NCBI GenBank assembly: GCA_011799875.1 | Contig: CM022297.1 | Location: forward strand, 366,277,105 to 366,341,104 | Source: Thinopyrum elongatum | Taxonomy: Eukaryota > Streptophyta > Magnoliopsida > Poales > Poaceae | DNA: 64,000 nucleotides | Direction: 5' to 3' | Part shown: piece by piece, positions 9,880 through 22,280 of the stretch | Layout of the letters: each line of letters opens with the position of its first letter | Position numbering within the stretch: the first letter of the stretch is position 1 | Program-made: the position numbers and the translations under genes | Notes under the pieces: generated by a model | Databases searched by the model: none | Seen by the model: the letters and a program-made list of their open reading frames with translations, nothing else | What the model was told of the DNA's origin: nothing

Positions 9880-11558
9880 TCGACTAAGAGCTGCTTCTCT
9901 AGCTTGACCTTGGTTGTCGGGGAGGAGGCCTTTCATCCGTGCATAAGTTAGGGGAAACATACACCCTTATTTATGTACCCCGACAATATTACAAGCCAGG
10001 AGCCTCGAGGGCTCGAATACAGAAGCTCGAATACACAAGAGTCAGTGAAAGCAACAATATTTGAGTATAAACATAAGTTAAACAAGACTGCCTTAAGAAG
10101 GCTAGCACAAAAGCAACATCGATCGAAGAGGCAAGGCCTCCTACCTGGGAGCTCCTAACTACTCCTGGTCGTCGGTGGTCTCCACGTAGTAGTAGGCTCC
10201 TTCGGGGTAGTAGTAGACGTCGGCGGTGGCATCTGGCTCCTGGGATCCACCATCTGAGGGTATAGGGGAAAAAGAGGTAGCAAAGCAACCGTGAGTACTC
10301 ACCCAAAGTACTCGCAAGATTAACATCAGATCTATACTAAGTATGCATCAGTATCAAAGGAATGAGCTGTATCTGTGGACTGAACTGTAGAATGCCAGAG
10401 GAGAAGGGAAAGCCTAGCCTATCGAAGACTAGCATCTTCAAGCATATTGCAGCATTCAGAAGAGTAAAGAATAGCAATTTATAATTAACAAACATGTTGT
10501 AGCATTAACGCCCAGAGATCCTTCCTTGACTCCCTGCGAGAAAGCAATCCCGGAGCCAACATATCCATCTCATGTATCAAGTATCCATTTCTAGTTGTAA
10601 TATATCGGGATACAACTCCGAGCGCCCATTACCGTGGACACGGCTATTCGAATAGATAACTTCCCTGCAAGGGTGCACCACATTACCCAACACGCTTGAT
10701 TACTTTGGCCGGACACACTTTCCTTGGTCATGCCTGGCCTCGGAAGATCAACACGTCGTAGTCCTACCTAGGCTCCGCAGAGAGGTCCCCGCCAGTCTAC
10801 ATCGTAAGCAGTCCGGGGTCTTGGGCCCACGCCCTTTGCACTCCGGGTCGTTGCGAGCAGGGCGGACCCAGGCACCACCTCTGTCATGGAAGGCGCCGGC
10901 CCAGCTGTGCTTCAATGCTGAACTGGATGTCTGACAAAGCTTTCGGAAGAAACGTACGACGTCGAGTGCCCATATATGTTCCCGTGTGGTGGTTAGTGCG
11001 TATAGGCCAGTGGCCAACTCAGATCAAATACCCAAACCCTTAGTGTGTTGGGAGCTCGCAGAGACGAGCAGAGACTCACGATCATGTGACCCCGTCGCCC
11101 CGTCTCGTGGAAATATGGCAAGGGCCAGGCCCAACCCTCTCACTAGGGCAGTCTGCGTGCCCGGCCGTGCCTCGTAATTATCTCGCGGGTGCTCTCCGGG
11201 CCGCCCGACTTTCACAGGTATCTCTCGCGGGTACCCCTCGGGGCCGACCCGACTTTAACAAAGGTCTGAAGTAAAGCCAGGGTAACCGTGTGTCCATAAC
11301 ATCAAGGGAGGATCCGAGGAATCACCCTCGATGGAATCCACTTGATGTAATCATCAAGGTGAACTTAGGAGGAATCACCCTCGAGGTTCACACTTGAGGT
11401 GTTGCTCGACAGAGTCGTATCAGGGGTGGTGAAGGAGGAATCACCCTCGATGACCACGTCTGAATAGCTACACTACAGAGTATCATCAGGAGTGCGTTAC
11501 GAGGTATCACCCTCGACACTCGATAGTAGCTCTGCAGAGTCGTACAACTAAGGGGGTG
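9880..11558 (-). mobile_element. Element F2: second F-family LTR, interrupted by element A
   Basis: The right end (11296-11558) matches 1-235 of element F, including the spaced hairpin motifs, and would continue into sequence like 236-2403. Element A enters after GGGTG at 11554-11558. The left edge is not sharp; a change in character lies between about 9860 and 9995, and no PBS-like sequence is next to it. A paired motif with GTGAGTAC and GTACTCGC near 10291-10316 recurs in the B LTR near 16431-16452, so F and B LTRs are distantly related. No gene is supported. Confidence 0.6.
11315..11515. repeat. Four spaced copies of the CGAGG-N6-CCTCG motif
   Basis: Copies at 11315-11330, 11369-11383, 11435-11449 and 11500-11515 are 54, 66 and 65 bp apart. 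The order is the same as at the window start. Confidence 0.8.
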
Positions 11559-12109
11559 TGTTGGGGATATGACCCCATGGTGTAACTCGCCCTAGAAGGG
11601 ACGGGTTAGGCTGTTGGCGATTTAACAATGAAGCCTTAGACAGGCCCAAGACACCAAGACATAAAGCCAGGGAGGCGACTTAAGAGGTGGGCCGGATGGA
11701 GTCCCAAGGCTAGAAGACGGTGCGTGACCTGGAAGTGTAAGCCGCCCGATGGCGACTTGCCAAAGAAAGCAAGGCGAGTTAGAGCCAGGATCGGTTACGA
11801 AGTATAACCTGACCCGGACTCTTGTAAGCCCAGGGCCTCAACCTGTGTATATAAAGGCGAGTCCCTGCGGCGGGTAAACTTAAGTTACAATCAATCGATA
11901 GTTAGGTTAAGCGAATCCGCTCCCTTTTAATCGATACTCAAGCAATATAATACAAAGCAGGACGTAGGCTTTTACCTCGATCGTGAGGGGCCGAACCTGG
12001 GTAAACTCGTGTGTCTCGTTCCGTTCAACCCCTTCAAGCTAATCACCGTAGCGATGGCCTCGCACCTAACTCCTTTCACTAGGGAATCTGCCGTGTTAAC
12101 CCCACGATA
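11559..12109 (+). repeat. Element A 5' LTR
   Basis: The LTR starts TGTTGGGG and ends ...CCACGATA, where the usual terminal CA has probably mutated, directly before the PBS at 12111. Length is about 551 bp. The 3' partner (41358-41650) stops at the TATA box because of insertion C. Confidence 0.85.
11848..11855 (+). promoter_or_regulatory. TATA box of the element A 5' LTR
   Basis: TATATAAA lies within the LTR, about 260 bp before the PBS, a normal place for the retrotransposon promoter. Confidence 0.7.
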
Positions 12110-12110
12110 G

Positions 12111-12129
12111 TTGGCGCCCACCGTGGGGC
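12111..12129 (+). other. Primer binding site of element A
   Basis: TTGGCGCCCACCGTGGGG follows the LTR end by one base. It has the TGGCGCCC form common in grass gypsy elements. I have not assigned the tRNA. Confidence 0.7.
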
Positions 12130-12197
12130 CAGCGCACAGTGGTTTCAAGTTCTTGAAGGGCTCTTTCCCAGGGATCGAGGGATATGCCATTGGCAGG

Positions 12198-14507
12198 ATG
12201 ACCAAGAGTCGCTGCAGCAAGCTCTACATCGACGACGGTGGCTGGGGCCCCGAGGCCGACTCAATCGAGTACGGATACCGGGTCCCCTTCGGCGGAATTC
12301 ACGTCTTCATCGGAAAGATCGGCGGATCTGAGCCTGAGCTGGACACCTTCACCGACATCATCGAGTCAGCTCGGCGCACGCAACCCACCCGGTTTCAACC
12401 CGGCCGGAAGCGTGCTTTCGTTGGTTTCACGCAAGGCATGGAGCTTGTGGAAAACTCGGCATCTGGAGGAGAGACTCTCATCTACTCAGGTGATGAGTCC
12501 TCAACTGGAGAGGCGGAGTCAATTTACCAGCTTCAAGACGGCGGGCTTGGGGGTTATTTCGATGGCCACAGTATTCCGGACCCCTATGAGCCACCAAGCC
12601 GAGCCGCCATCTTCATGGCAGGCACGGCGCCAGCTCTCAATAGCACAGCGGCTGGAGCAGAAGCAACTACTAACCCTTCAGGATCCAGCTCAGCCAGACC
12701 GCCGGCTCAGGTTTTGTTGGAGTTGATGAATGAGTTAACAACCTTAATGGGGACCGAGGTCACAGCAGAAAACCAAGCAGAGCGCAATGAAGAGATCGCG
12801 AAGCTTAAGGCCCAAGAGGATATCAGCTCAAAGAATGCCAGGATGGCAACGATACGGGCTCGGATTGAGGCTGAATTGGAACGCATGAAAACAGAAGCTT
12901 GGCGTTTAAGTCTGGATCAGAGTGCCTCCAACGCAGTTCTCCGGAGGAGGCATCAGACCTGCCTGCCGTTGCATTACGAGCCCATGAATCTATTTAATAC
13001 ACCGGGGGCAGGACCAAGTACTCCACCGGTTATACCCCAGGCTGCAGAGGCTTCAGGGAACAGGGCGGCGGCTCAGCCTCGATAGTCAGACCCTCCCCGT
13101 AGGGCTCCCTATCACTAGTGAGTCACCTATTGCAGTAGAAGCACGGAACGCCATCGAACTCCTTCAAACAGCTATGGCACAACAGGAGAAATACTTATAC
13201 AGTCGTGATCGGGTGCATTCAACTCCCCTCCCAAGCCGTAGTCACAGTCGGCATATTGAGTCGCCCGCGGTCTCCAACAGTGAGCGGCGACGTAACCCGC
13301 CCCGTGATAATGACCCGCCCCTTAACCTGAGGACTAATGCTCAGGCGATTGTGGATGATGCCAGAGCTTGCCGTGAGGCGGCGGCAGCGGCTCACCAGGG
13401 GGCTTATCAGCAGGCTCCGGTGACCCCTTCAGCCTCGGTGGGAGCCGGGACAACTTCCAGGGCTATTGGAGTGCCGTGTTTAGTGTCGGCTTTGCGTAAC
13501 GAGCGTCTGCCCAAAGATTTCAAGGGTCCTTGCAAGGTGCCCAATTACACAGCTGATCTCCCTCCCGAGGCTTGGATTGAGAGTTATGAGTTAGCCATGG
13601 AGATGTTGGATGTCAATGATGCTGTCTGTGCCAAATACTTTACTATGATGTTGGAAGGGCCGGCTCGTACATGGTTAAAAGTTTTACCTCCTAATTCTAT
13701 CAGTTCCTGGGCGGAGTTGAAGGCGCGTTTCATCAAAAAAAATCAAGGGACATGCAAGCAGTCTCTGACGATTGTTGATCAGGATCACTGCGTGCAGCGT
13801 GAGGATGAGTCGGCCCACCATTGGGTCTGGCGGGTCTCCACTATTATTCACTCATCTGATAGTATTGCGGCGGGTCAGGCGGTTCTGATCTTAGAGAAGA
13901 ACTATCACTTCGTCCCCCTTAATCAGAAGCTTGGCCGGCTCAAGCGCACTTGCCAAGACATGGGGGAAGTCATGACGGCTCTCACTAAATATGCAGACTC
14001 TGATAACATAAAGGACCCTGGTTCTGATGATGATAAATCTAACAAGGGCAAAAAGAACGGCAACAGTAAGGGTCAGCAGCAGAATATAGCAGGGAATAAT
14101 AGCAACAACCAGGGTAATGGTGGTAAGCGGAGACACCCCGATGGCGGGTCAGATCTAGTGGCTAACACAAACATTGGGTATAAAAACCAGCGTCCAATGG
14201 TAATGGTAAGCCGCCTTTTGGTGGAGCAAAACCTTTCAATCTTGAGGCAATGCTTAATGACCCTTGCCCGAAGCATAGTTTTCCCAACAAGCTATCTACT
14301 CATGCTTGGAAGGATTGTTACATTACGCGGGAGTTTAGGAATCATAGCCTTAATCAGCATCATGGTAATGGCAATGGACCGCCCGGCGGGTCAGGATTTG
14401 GTTCTCAAGGGTCCGACTTTGGTGGTGGCAGCTCAAATTCTGGTTATCAGGGTCAAGGTAACCATGGTGGTCATAATCAGCAGTCTGGTCAGGGTAACCA
14501 GCAGTAA
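12198..14507 (+). pseudogene. Element A gag (capsid), frameshifted
   Basis: The first in-frame ATG is at 12198; the open frame before it is LTR/PBS read-through. The N-terminal part runs to a stop at 13083-13085. The core gag domain continues in another frame from about 13090 to 14200, with LPKDFKGPCKVPNY and AKYFTMMLEGPARTW-type gag motifs near 13510-13680. After another shift, a Cys/His segment (CPKHSFPNKLSTHAWKDC, about 14259-14312) stands where Tat gags have their zinc-knuckle-like motif, followed by a Gly/Gln-rich tail to 14507. At least two frameshifts make it non-functional. The role would be forming virus-like particles around the element RNA in the cytoplasm. Confidence 0.85.
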
Positions 14508-14648
14508 AATAATCAGTCAGGATATCAGAGTAATGCAAAGTAGCTTAATGGGGGTCAATACCATGTTTTCACTACAAGTCTTTGCAAACGGGACCAGAAG
14601 GTTCATAAGCGGGCGGTTCATGCAATAGAGCCGGCTGTTCTGCAGTAT

Positions 14649-15200
14649 TTGAGATGGTCTGAGCACACAATATCGTGGAGCAGGGCGGATCACCCGCCGC
14701 GGGTTGATAACCCGGGTCACCTAGCCCTTGTGGTGGCCCCTCAGGTAGGTGGCTATAAATTCACTAAGGTACTTATGGACGGTGGTAGCAGCATCAACAT
14801 CCTGTACTATGATACTTTTCGCCGGATGAATTTGACTGGCAAGAATCTCAAGCCGTTCTCCACAGTTTTCCATGGTGTGATGCTTGGTAAGTCAGCTTAC
14901 CCTGTTGGAAAGATATCACTAGAAGTGGCTTTTGGTGACGAGTATAATTACAGAGCAGAGACATTGTGGTTTGAGGTGGTCAAGATTAAGAGCCCATATC
15001 ATGCTCTGTTTGGACGGCCGGCTTATGCTCGGTTTATGGCCCGCCCTTGTTATATTTACCTGCAGCTTAAGATGCCAGGGCCAAATGGGACAATTACGGT
15101 ACATGGTGATCGAAAAGTCGCCCTGGAGTGTGAGGAAGGAGATGCAGCTTATGCAGAATCGGCTTGTGCTACTGAGGAGCTCAAGTTTTGTGCAGAATCA
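14649..15200 (+). pseudogene. Element A aspartic protease domain
   Basis: The frame contains VLMDGGSSINILY with the catalytic Asp at 14778-14780 (retropepsin DGG/DSG type), then the second conserved strand ALFGRPAYARFMA. It would cleave the gag-pol polyprotein. The frame ends at 15227 while RT sequence is already running in another frame, so a small indel separates protease from RT. Confidence 0.85.
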
Positions 15201-16148
15201 GGACATCTTTGCATGGAAACCTTCTGACATGCCGGGTGTACCGAGAGAATTCGCTGAGCACCACCTTAATGTGGATCCCAAAGTCAAGCCGGTCAAACAG
15301 TTCCTCCGTCATTTCAATGAAGAGCAACATAAAGCTATTGGAGAAGAGGTAGCCCGGCTCTTGGCGACCGGGTTTATCGTGGAAGTTTTTCACCCTGAGT
15401 GGTTGGCTAACCCTGTGCTTGTACTTAAGAAAAATGGCACATGGAGTATGTGTGTTGATTACACAGATCTCAACAAGGCTTGTCCGGCTGATCCATTTGC
15501 TCTCCCCGTATTGACCAGATCATTGATGTAACGGTGGGTTGTGAGAGCTTATGCTTCCTGGATGCTTGTTCTGGTTATCATCAGATCAAGATGGCAGTTA
15601 AAGACCAAGAGAAGACGTCCTTCATCACACCTTTTGGGGCTTTCTGCTATGTTTCCATGCCTTTTGGGCTCAAGAGTGCCCAGGCGACTTACCAACGCTG
15701 TGTTCAGAATTGTTTCCATGGACAGATTGGGCGCAACGTTAATGCTTATGTGGACGATATTGTGGTCAATTCAAGGAAGAAGGAGACTCTACTTGCTGAT
15801 TTGAAGGAAACTTTTAAGAACTTCCGGGTCTACAAGATGATGCTTAACCCGGCCAAGTGTGTCTTTGGTGTGCCTGTAGGTAAACTGCTGGGGTTTCTAG
15901 TTTCGGAACGGGGCATTGAGGCTAACCCGGAGAAGATAAAGGCCATCACTTCACTTTCTAAGCCGGTGTGTGTCAATGACGTTCAGCGCTTGGCGGGTAG
16001 TATTGCAGCTTTAAGTCGGTTCATAAGTCGCCTGGGAGAGAAGGCAATTCCTCTATATGAGATAATGAAGAAGACAAATCACTTTGATTGGAGAGGACCG
16101 AAAAGCCCCGTATTCCAGCCCAAGGACAAGTCTTCTGGAATACGGCAC
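15195..16148 (+). pseudogene. Element A reverse transcriptase, truncated by insertion B
   Basis: RT begins with the DIFAWKPSDMPGVPREF motif in one frame and shifts at about 15530 into the frame carrying FITPFGAFCYVSMPFGL and the catalytic YVDD box at 15747-15758. The thumb follows (LGFLVSERGIEANPEKI). The frame then runs into element B at 16149. Sequence just before B does not resemble the expected RNase H start, so part of the RT/RNase H junction was probably lost before or with the insertion. Confidence 0.9.
16144..16148. repeat. Left target-site duplication of element B (GGCAC)
   Basis: GGCAC precedes the TG of B at 16149. The right partner GTCAC is at 25645-25649 and matches at four of five positions. 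Confidence 0.65.
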
Positions 16149-19100
16149 TGTTGGCATAGAACAAATCAGCTCTTTATTACAATGGATATGGCTACAGGGG
16201 TACAAGGATTACATCGGCACGGCGACACTACGCCTGCTCGGGGTTGCTCTATGCTAGCAGCGGAATAGCTTGAGGCAGCGGAGTAACTCTCGGCAGCGGA
16301 ACAACGACGGCGGTGATGGACTCCACTCCGCAGGGACTCTGGCTAGAACGCGTATCCTAGCTCGCAAACTCGGGATCCTCGACAAGCAAGCAATCATGGC
16401 ATGACCTGCAAACTGGCATGACACGCCAGGTGAGTACTTTGAATGTACTCGCAAGCTCACCACAAACATCAGCATTAAGGCAAGACAACATCATAGCAGT
16501 CAAGATTAGATCAAGATTTATTGTTATTGAAGAAACAGTTGAGGGTGACAGTAATAGGCTACTCTGAATCAACCGACTAGGTTTAGCTTTAGCCAGTACT
16601 TAACAATCATGGTTATCTAGCAAGATAACTACTGAAGTAAATGCAGTAAGGTAAAGCATATTTAATCCATACTCTGAATAATCTCAGGATCCAATCTGAA
16701 TCTGTTCCAAATCTAATCCAAACCATGTGGTCATCCGACCACTCGTCTCATAGCCATCCCATGGCTAACATATCATATTCTTGATACCATCTGCACGACA
16801 AGTCTGACAAACTTACTCTCTTCCGGGTTGCCTCACAACCCTCAGAATACTCACGATCCACCGAGTACTTCCGATCTTATGACGAGTTCTTCCATCATTA
16901 TCATCACTACTACGGTTGACCACCTAGAGAGGTCTGGACGGACTGTCCAATACCATGGACGCGGCTATTTAAATAGATTTTACACTCTGTAGAGGTTGCG
17001 CACTTTACCCACACCATGGAGCACCTGACCTCGTGATCCCATTCGGGTGGACCAGCGTTGCTCCAACGAAACCCGCCTAACCCGTGACTCTCCCATCGTA
17101 CCACCGACGATCATCCTCCCTCGGAGTCCTGCCATGGGTGGCCCCTGTGTCACCGCGTGACACCTGCCACCGTCGTGGCTAACAAACTGTCCCAAGCGGG
17201 GACCTGGTACCATATAACTAAACTGGGCTCACAAGGTTATCGCCGCCTACCGGGCCAAGGTATCGCGCACTCATAACCTTCCCTGTCGGGCGGTACCGGT
17301 GAAAGAGCACGCGATCAGACCAAGTCAAGGATGTCCCATACCGGCAAATGTGGCTGCACGGATAAGTCTAGACAGGTGACTCTGGATCAACCATGAAGTA
17401 TCCTATCTCCGAATAATCTCTTCATCATAACTGACACTCCGACAGCATAATGATCCAAGTGAAAACATTAACCAACTAGTAATCCAATAGCCACTATGTC
17501 CAAGCTGCTGCTACTGACTCATCTCCACAAATGGCCAGACAAAATCCCAAAATCATCATAAATGGTAATCCCAACGTCATGGCATCAACGAGTGGGTAAA
17601 CTACTAGCCACTAACAATCCGGTACTCAACATGGTAGTCACCTATTCAAGAATTTACTCCAGCATTGCATAATCTAATCCATTTTACAAATAGTCATACT
17701 TGCTATTAAAGTAATTAATTTAACTATGATATGGCAATGCAATTATGCAAATGAGAGTTGTTGCTTGCCTGAGGGTGAAGGAACCATCGAGAAGAAGTGC
17801 GGAGAGTCCGTGGAAATGATCGCCGGAAACAGTTCTCTCTCGGAGGGGGCTGTTTACGGGCAAGGGCAAAATGGTCATTTTCACTATGTTAACACCTAGT
17901 GAAAATGACATCAACAGAACGGGCTCGTCGAGACGAAGAAGTGGGCTTTGGAATCACCTCGATCGGAGTCTCGGATGAAAAGATATGGCCTGATGAAGTT
18001 TAGGGACCAATCTATAAAAATAATTCTACAAACAAGCCCCTGGAGGATAAAATAGAAAGCGCCTTACTCAGATTACGTTTTCAAAGAGAGGAAAATGTAT
18101 TTCTACCCACAGCCGTACCCGATTACGTTTCCGGTCAAGGAAAGCGTATTCCATGGAATACGCTTCCACTAATCCACGTCAGCGGGGCCGGCTGGGTCCA
18201 CGGTGAGTGGCTTACATGCGGGGCCCACCATCTCTCTCTCCTTCCTCCTGTCTTCTTCTTTCTCCCGACCGCGAACAGAGGAGGGGCAGGGAGGCTCGGC
18301 CGGCGACTGGCCTGGCTGACTCCGGCCGTCTCCGGCGAGGGCGCGGGTGCGGGCGGGCTCGCCGTGAAGTGGTGCGGCCAGGGTAAGCAGAAGGAGCGGC
18401 GGGGAAAGGGCGAGGCGACCACTGCGTTAGCGAGCAGAGGTGGGATTCCGGCGAACGGTTCCGGCGGCTCCGGCCATCTCCCGCGGCATACGACCTACCA
18501 ACACGACCAGCGGGACGAGCCGCGTCGGTGGGTGAGGGTCTCCACCGCTGGGAAGCTTCAGAACGGAGGCGACCGCGCCCGCGACGGAGGACGGCTTCGG
18601 CCACCGGTGGACTCATGGATAGAGGCTACTGAAGGAGGGGGGATGCTGGGGTGGCTCCGGGGTGGAGGTGGAGGCCTCAGGTGGTGGGGGAAGAGGGAGC
18701 AGAGTCCCGGCTCGCCGGAATTTAGGCCGGAGAAGGCGGCGGCCATGGCGGCCAATAGCGGCGAGGGGAGGCTCTAAGCTCCGGGGAGTAGCTAGGGAGG
18801 GGTAGGGGAGGATGGTGGTGCTGGTGGTGAGCCTCGGAGTGCTCGGGGACGGGCTATATATAGCCTGGCGAGCTCGCCGGATAAGCTCGGCTGTGGCGGC
18901 GAGCTTATCCGCGCACTGGAGCTTCAGGGAGACGTGGCTAGACGGTAGCAGCATCGAGAGGCTTCAAGGAGGAGTGGAGAGGGCTCATGCGAGGTCGGGA
19001 AGGCTCGGGAGCTCGCGGGCGACCGGCGCGGCGGCGACAGAGACGGCCATGTCGCGGGTGCGGCTGCCGCACCACATAGGAGGTGACCTGAGGGGGGATA

Positions 19101-20533
19101 CTTATCCAGGGCGACGGGCGACGATGAGACAAAGCCCCTAGACATGGCTAGGTGTCGAGGGCGAGGAGGAACGGACGAAACAGAGGGGGTCCATCGCCAG
19201 AGCGCGCTGGCTGGTATGCCGGCCGCGTGGTCACCGTGTGAACTGGCACACACAGTGCACCTTGGCATGCAGCGTCTTGTCTAGTGAGTAGTCCCTCCAA
19301 AGTACAGTCTCAGGGAGGTGATGGCTCGATGAGGTGCACTGTGGTTAGATGGGAGTGATCACCTGAAGTTTGCTGTGGCAAACTTGACCACGCCACTGCG
19401 ATGAACAGAGAAATGATAAGGGCCAAAACTGATGTCTGGGAGGTTTGGGATAGGAAGGACTACAATCCTGTGAAGTTTGGAGATAAATGGACCAAGGTTT
19501 AATATAGTTGCTTTGCAACTGACCAATCTGGTCCAGAAGCTTGATTAGGATGGAGCACTCACATGGAGTAGCCACTTGAGCTGAAATTTGCTATAACATG
19601 ATGATTTGGTCATATGAAGATTCTGTAAAAATTTCATACCATTTGGACATGCCAAAATAGTACGTCCTTCACAATGAACCTCTCTGACCAGAATCTTAGA
19701 AAAATTCTAGGGAATTATTGGGAAGATGAAATGAGCCCTAATTTTGTGGAGATAGGTTATATGGGTAGGGGAATGCTCTGGTAAATTTTTAGCAATTATG
19801 GAGCAATATAAAATATAGTTGCTTCACAATGTGAAAATCTGACCAGAAACCAAGATTTGAGGCTGTGCTCACATAGATGATTGGATAGGGTTTAAACTTG
19901 GTGGAGAGTCATTATTTGAGCATATGAAGAGGCTTGGAAAATTTCAGATCATTTGGATACTCCTAGCTAGCACTTGCTTCACAAAGCTTCTAGTTGACCA
20001 GAAACTTTGGAAATTAGCCAAGGGAGATTTAATAGCCAAATGAAGTTGAATTTTGGCATGTGGAAATGACATGGATATGAAAGAATTTCAAAAAAGTTTG
20101 AGACCAAGCAAGCAAATATAAAGAGTACTTGCTTCTCAACTTGATAGCTAGGGCAGAATCAGAAAAGGAATATTTGTGAAATATTTTTGAACATGGCAAG
20201 GAAGGGTTTTGACATATTTGTGGAAGATCTGACCCAAACAATTTATGAGAATTATTTGGGAATCTTTGGAATGATGGAAATGTGGGTTGCTTCACAACCC
20301 AGGACAACAGGGTTATTCCTTTAATAGAAAAAGGAATATTCCCAAGAAAAAGAATATTGGGATTGGTCCAAGATGGAAATGGAAAGGTCTTGGGATGGTT
20401 TTGAGGTTGACAAGCCACTCAGGAAGAGGAATCAAGGGTGATCCCTCCAGGTTGCAAGACTACTAAGCCACAGGAAGGCAAATCTAGACCAAAATCAAAA
20501 GGAAAAAAATGGGCAAAATCCAGGGATGTTACA
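16149..20533 (-). repeat. Element B 3' LTR (left, full length)
   Basis: It starts TGTAACATCCCTGG on the minus strand at 20533 and ends ...CTATGCCAACA at 16149. It holds a GC-rich block (about 18200-18800) and a GGCTATATATAGCC palindrome near 18853. ORFs in it repeat in the other LTR and have no domains. Confidence 0.8.
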
Positions 20534-22280
20534 AACCTACCCCCCTTAAAGAAATCTCGTCCTCGAGATTTTGTTGCTCAGGGGTCAAACATGAATATTT
20601 CCACTTGAGGAAACCGTTTCGAACTCGGGTTTCCTTTTTACCTTTGTATAATGCTCCCACTGAGTTTCATATGACTAACTGCCTTGCTTCGGGGTGGTTT
20701 GCTTCACTAGAACCTTTTTCTGGCAAATCTTACCTCATATGCTACTCTGACTCCAATCCTTTTATGTCTGCTATGCTGTCTGGGGCAATAAATTATCCTG
20801 ACCAAACTATGTGCCCTGCTAGTAAGTCCGAGGGTGGTTCCTCATGGACATGTCATGACGAGGTCCAATACGAACGACCGTTCACTGAGTTGTGAACAGA
20901 TTCTCTTGGAGGACACAAAATCTTTTACTCATTACATTGGGTGACTTCAAATGGCTGTGTGTCCTCCTGGTTCAAAACAGTACTATAAATCGTACCGTTC
21001 TCTTGGCGGAATCTGACTTCTCGCACGGATTGCTGGGTCATCTTGGGTATCTTCACTGTCTTGGGTATAAGGCTCCTACCAACTATTTGATTGTCACCCG
21101 TCGTGACCAGCATAAAGGTGTACGGTCTTATTGTGATATTATCCATAGACTTGACTGACAGTGGTCCTGGCAGCAGAATCTTGTTCACGGCAGGTTAGTC
21201 TTTAACTGATTCCCATCCATGAGGACACATGCTTCGAGACTGTTGTTCATCCTTCTGATTACTTAGTCTGTCGGTATCTCTATATGGATGGTAGGCCGTG
21301 TAATGCTTTAACATTGTTGCTGAATTTGAACTGCTGAGTTAATCTTTCGGCTGACCTGACCAGCTTGGTTGCCCTCTTCTGACAATTTTGAGCATACCTG
21401 GTTGGCTGGGTGGGTTGTCTCGATATGGGGTCCTTGAAATGGAATAGACCCCGTGGGTGTGTACCCATGGTGACTGGTACCGAACCAGACTGTCCGGAGT
21501 ATTTGTACCATGCAACCATTACCTGTCTGGACAACCTTGCTTTTTCATTATAGTTCTCTTTGCCTGGACCCTTTGCTGAAAGAACTTGGCCTTATGTGTT
21601 CTTGATTCTCCGTGTGACCATAGGTGTTGTCAGGTGCAATATTCCGGCAGGCATATCTTATCCTGATCCCCTGACAGGGTATCTTTGCTCACATGACCAG
21701 CTTTCTCATCCTCCACGCTTTACCCGTAGGGTAATGATTATCCGAACCCAGGTTCATAGTTACTTGTATAGGGCTCCTGGCTCAGACGCTTCCCCCTTAA
21801 AGGCTTGCTGGGGAAGACTCGGTACCTTATGCTGGAAGCTTGCTGTGATAGCTTACGGAAGAAGCCTAGGTACCTTGCACCGGAAGATGTCCATGTGTCG
21901 TATCGATGAAGACACAGGCATCTTGCGTTGTAAGCTTCTCTAGTAGCTTGCGGAGAAAGACTGGGTTGCTTACATCTGAAGCTTTCTTTATTACATGCGG
22001 ACTGAGTGCAGATATATATATATACCTTGAGGTTACTGCTGTCGGTTACTTGTTGTAGGCAACAGGGTATTCGGCTATCCTTCTTGCTGAGCACTAAGTT
22101 CATAGCACATTCTGGCTTGCTTCTAAGACATAGCAGGGTTCAAATTGTATTCGTAGCAGACTCAAACCGTGTATATGAATCATACCTTTGGCACGGAATG
22201 CACTGTGGATCATGTACACAATTTGCCTTCTTGCTGATGCGATCATTACTGCTGTGAAAGTTGCACATTGATACTGTGGA
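20534..22280 (-). other. Element B internal remnant with PPT, no gene
   Basis: Next to the 3' LTR, the minus strand has AAGGGGGGTAGGTT just before TGTAACA, a typical PPT, and next to it an AAATCTCG/CGAGATTT hairpin (20551-20570). The rest has only frames of up to about 130 codons on either strand and no domain that I recognise. The junction at 22280/22281 removes the PBS and about 1 kb of the other LTR. Confidence 0.65.

Noticed and set aside
12111..12197. Extension of the A gag frame upstream to 12111
   Set aside because: This starts at TTG inside the primer binding site. The first ATG in frame is 12198.
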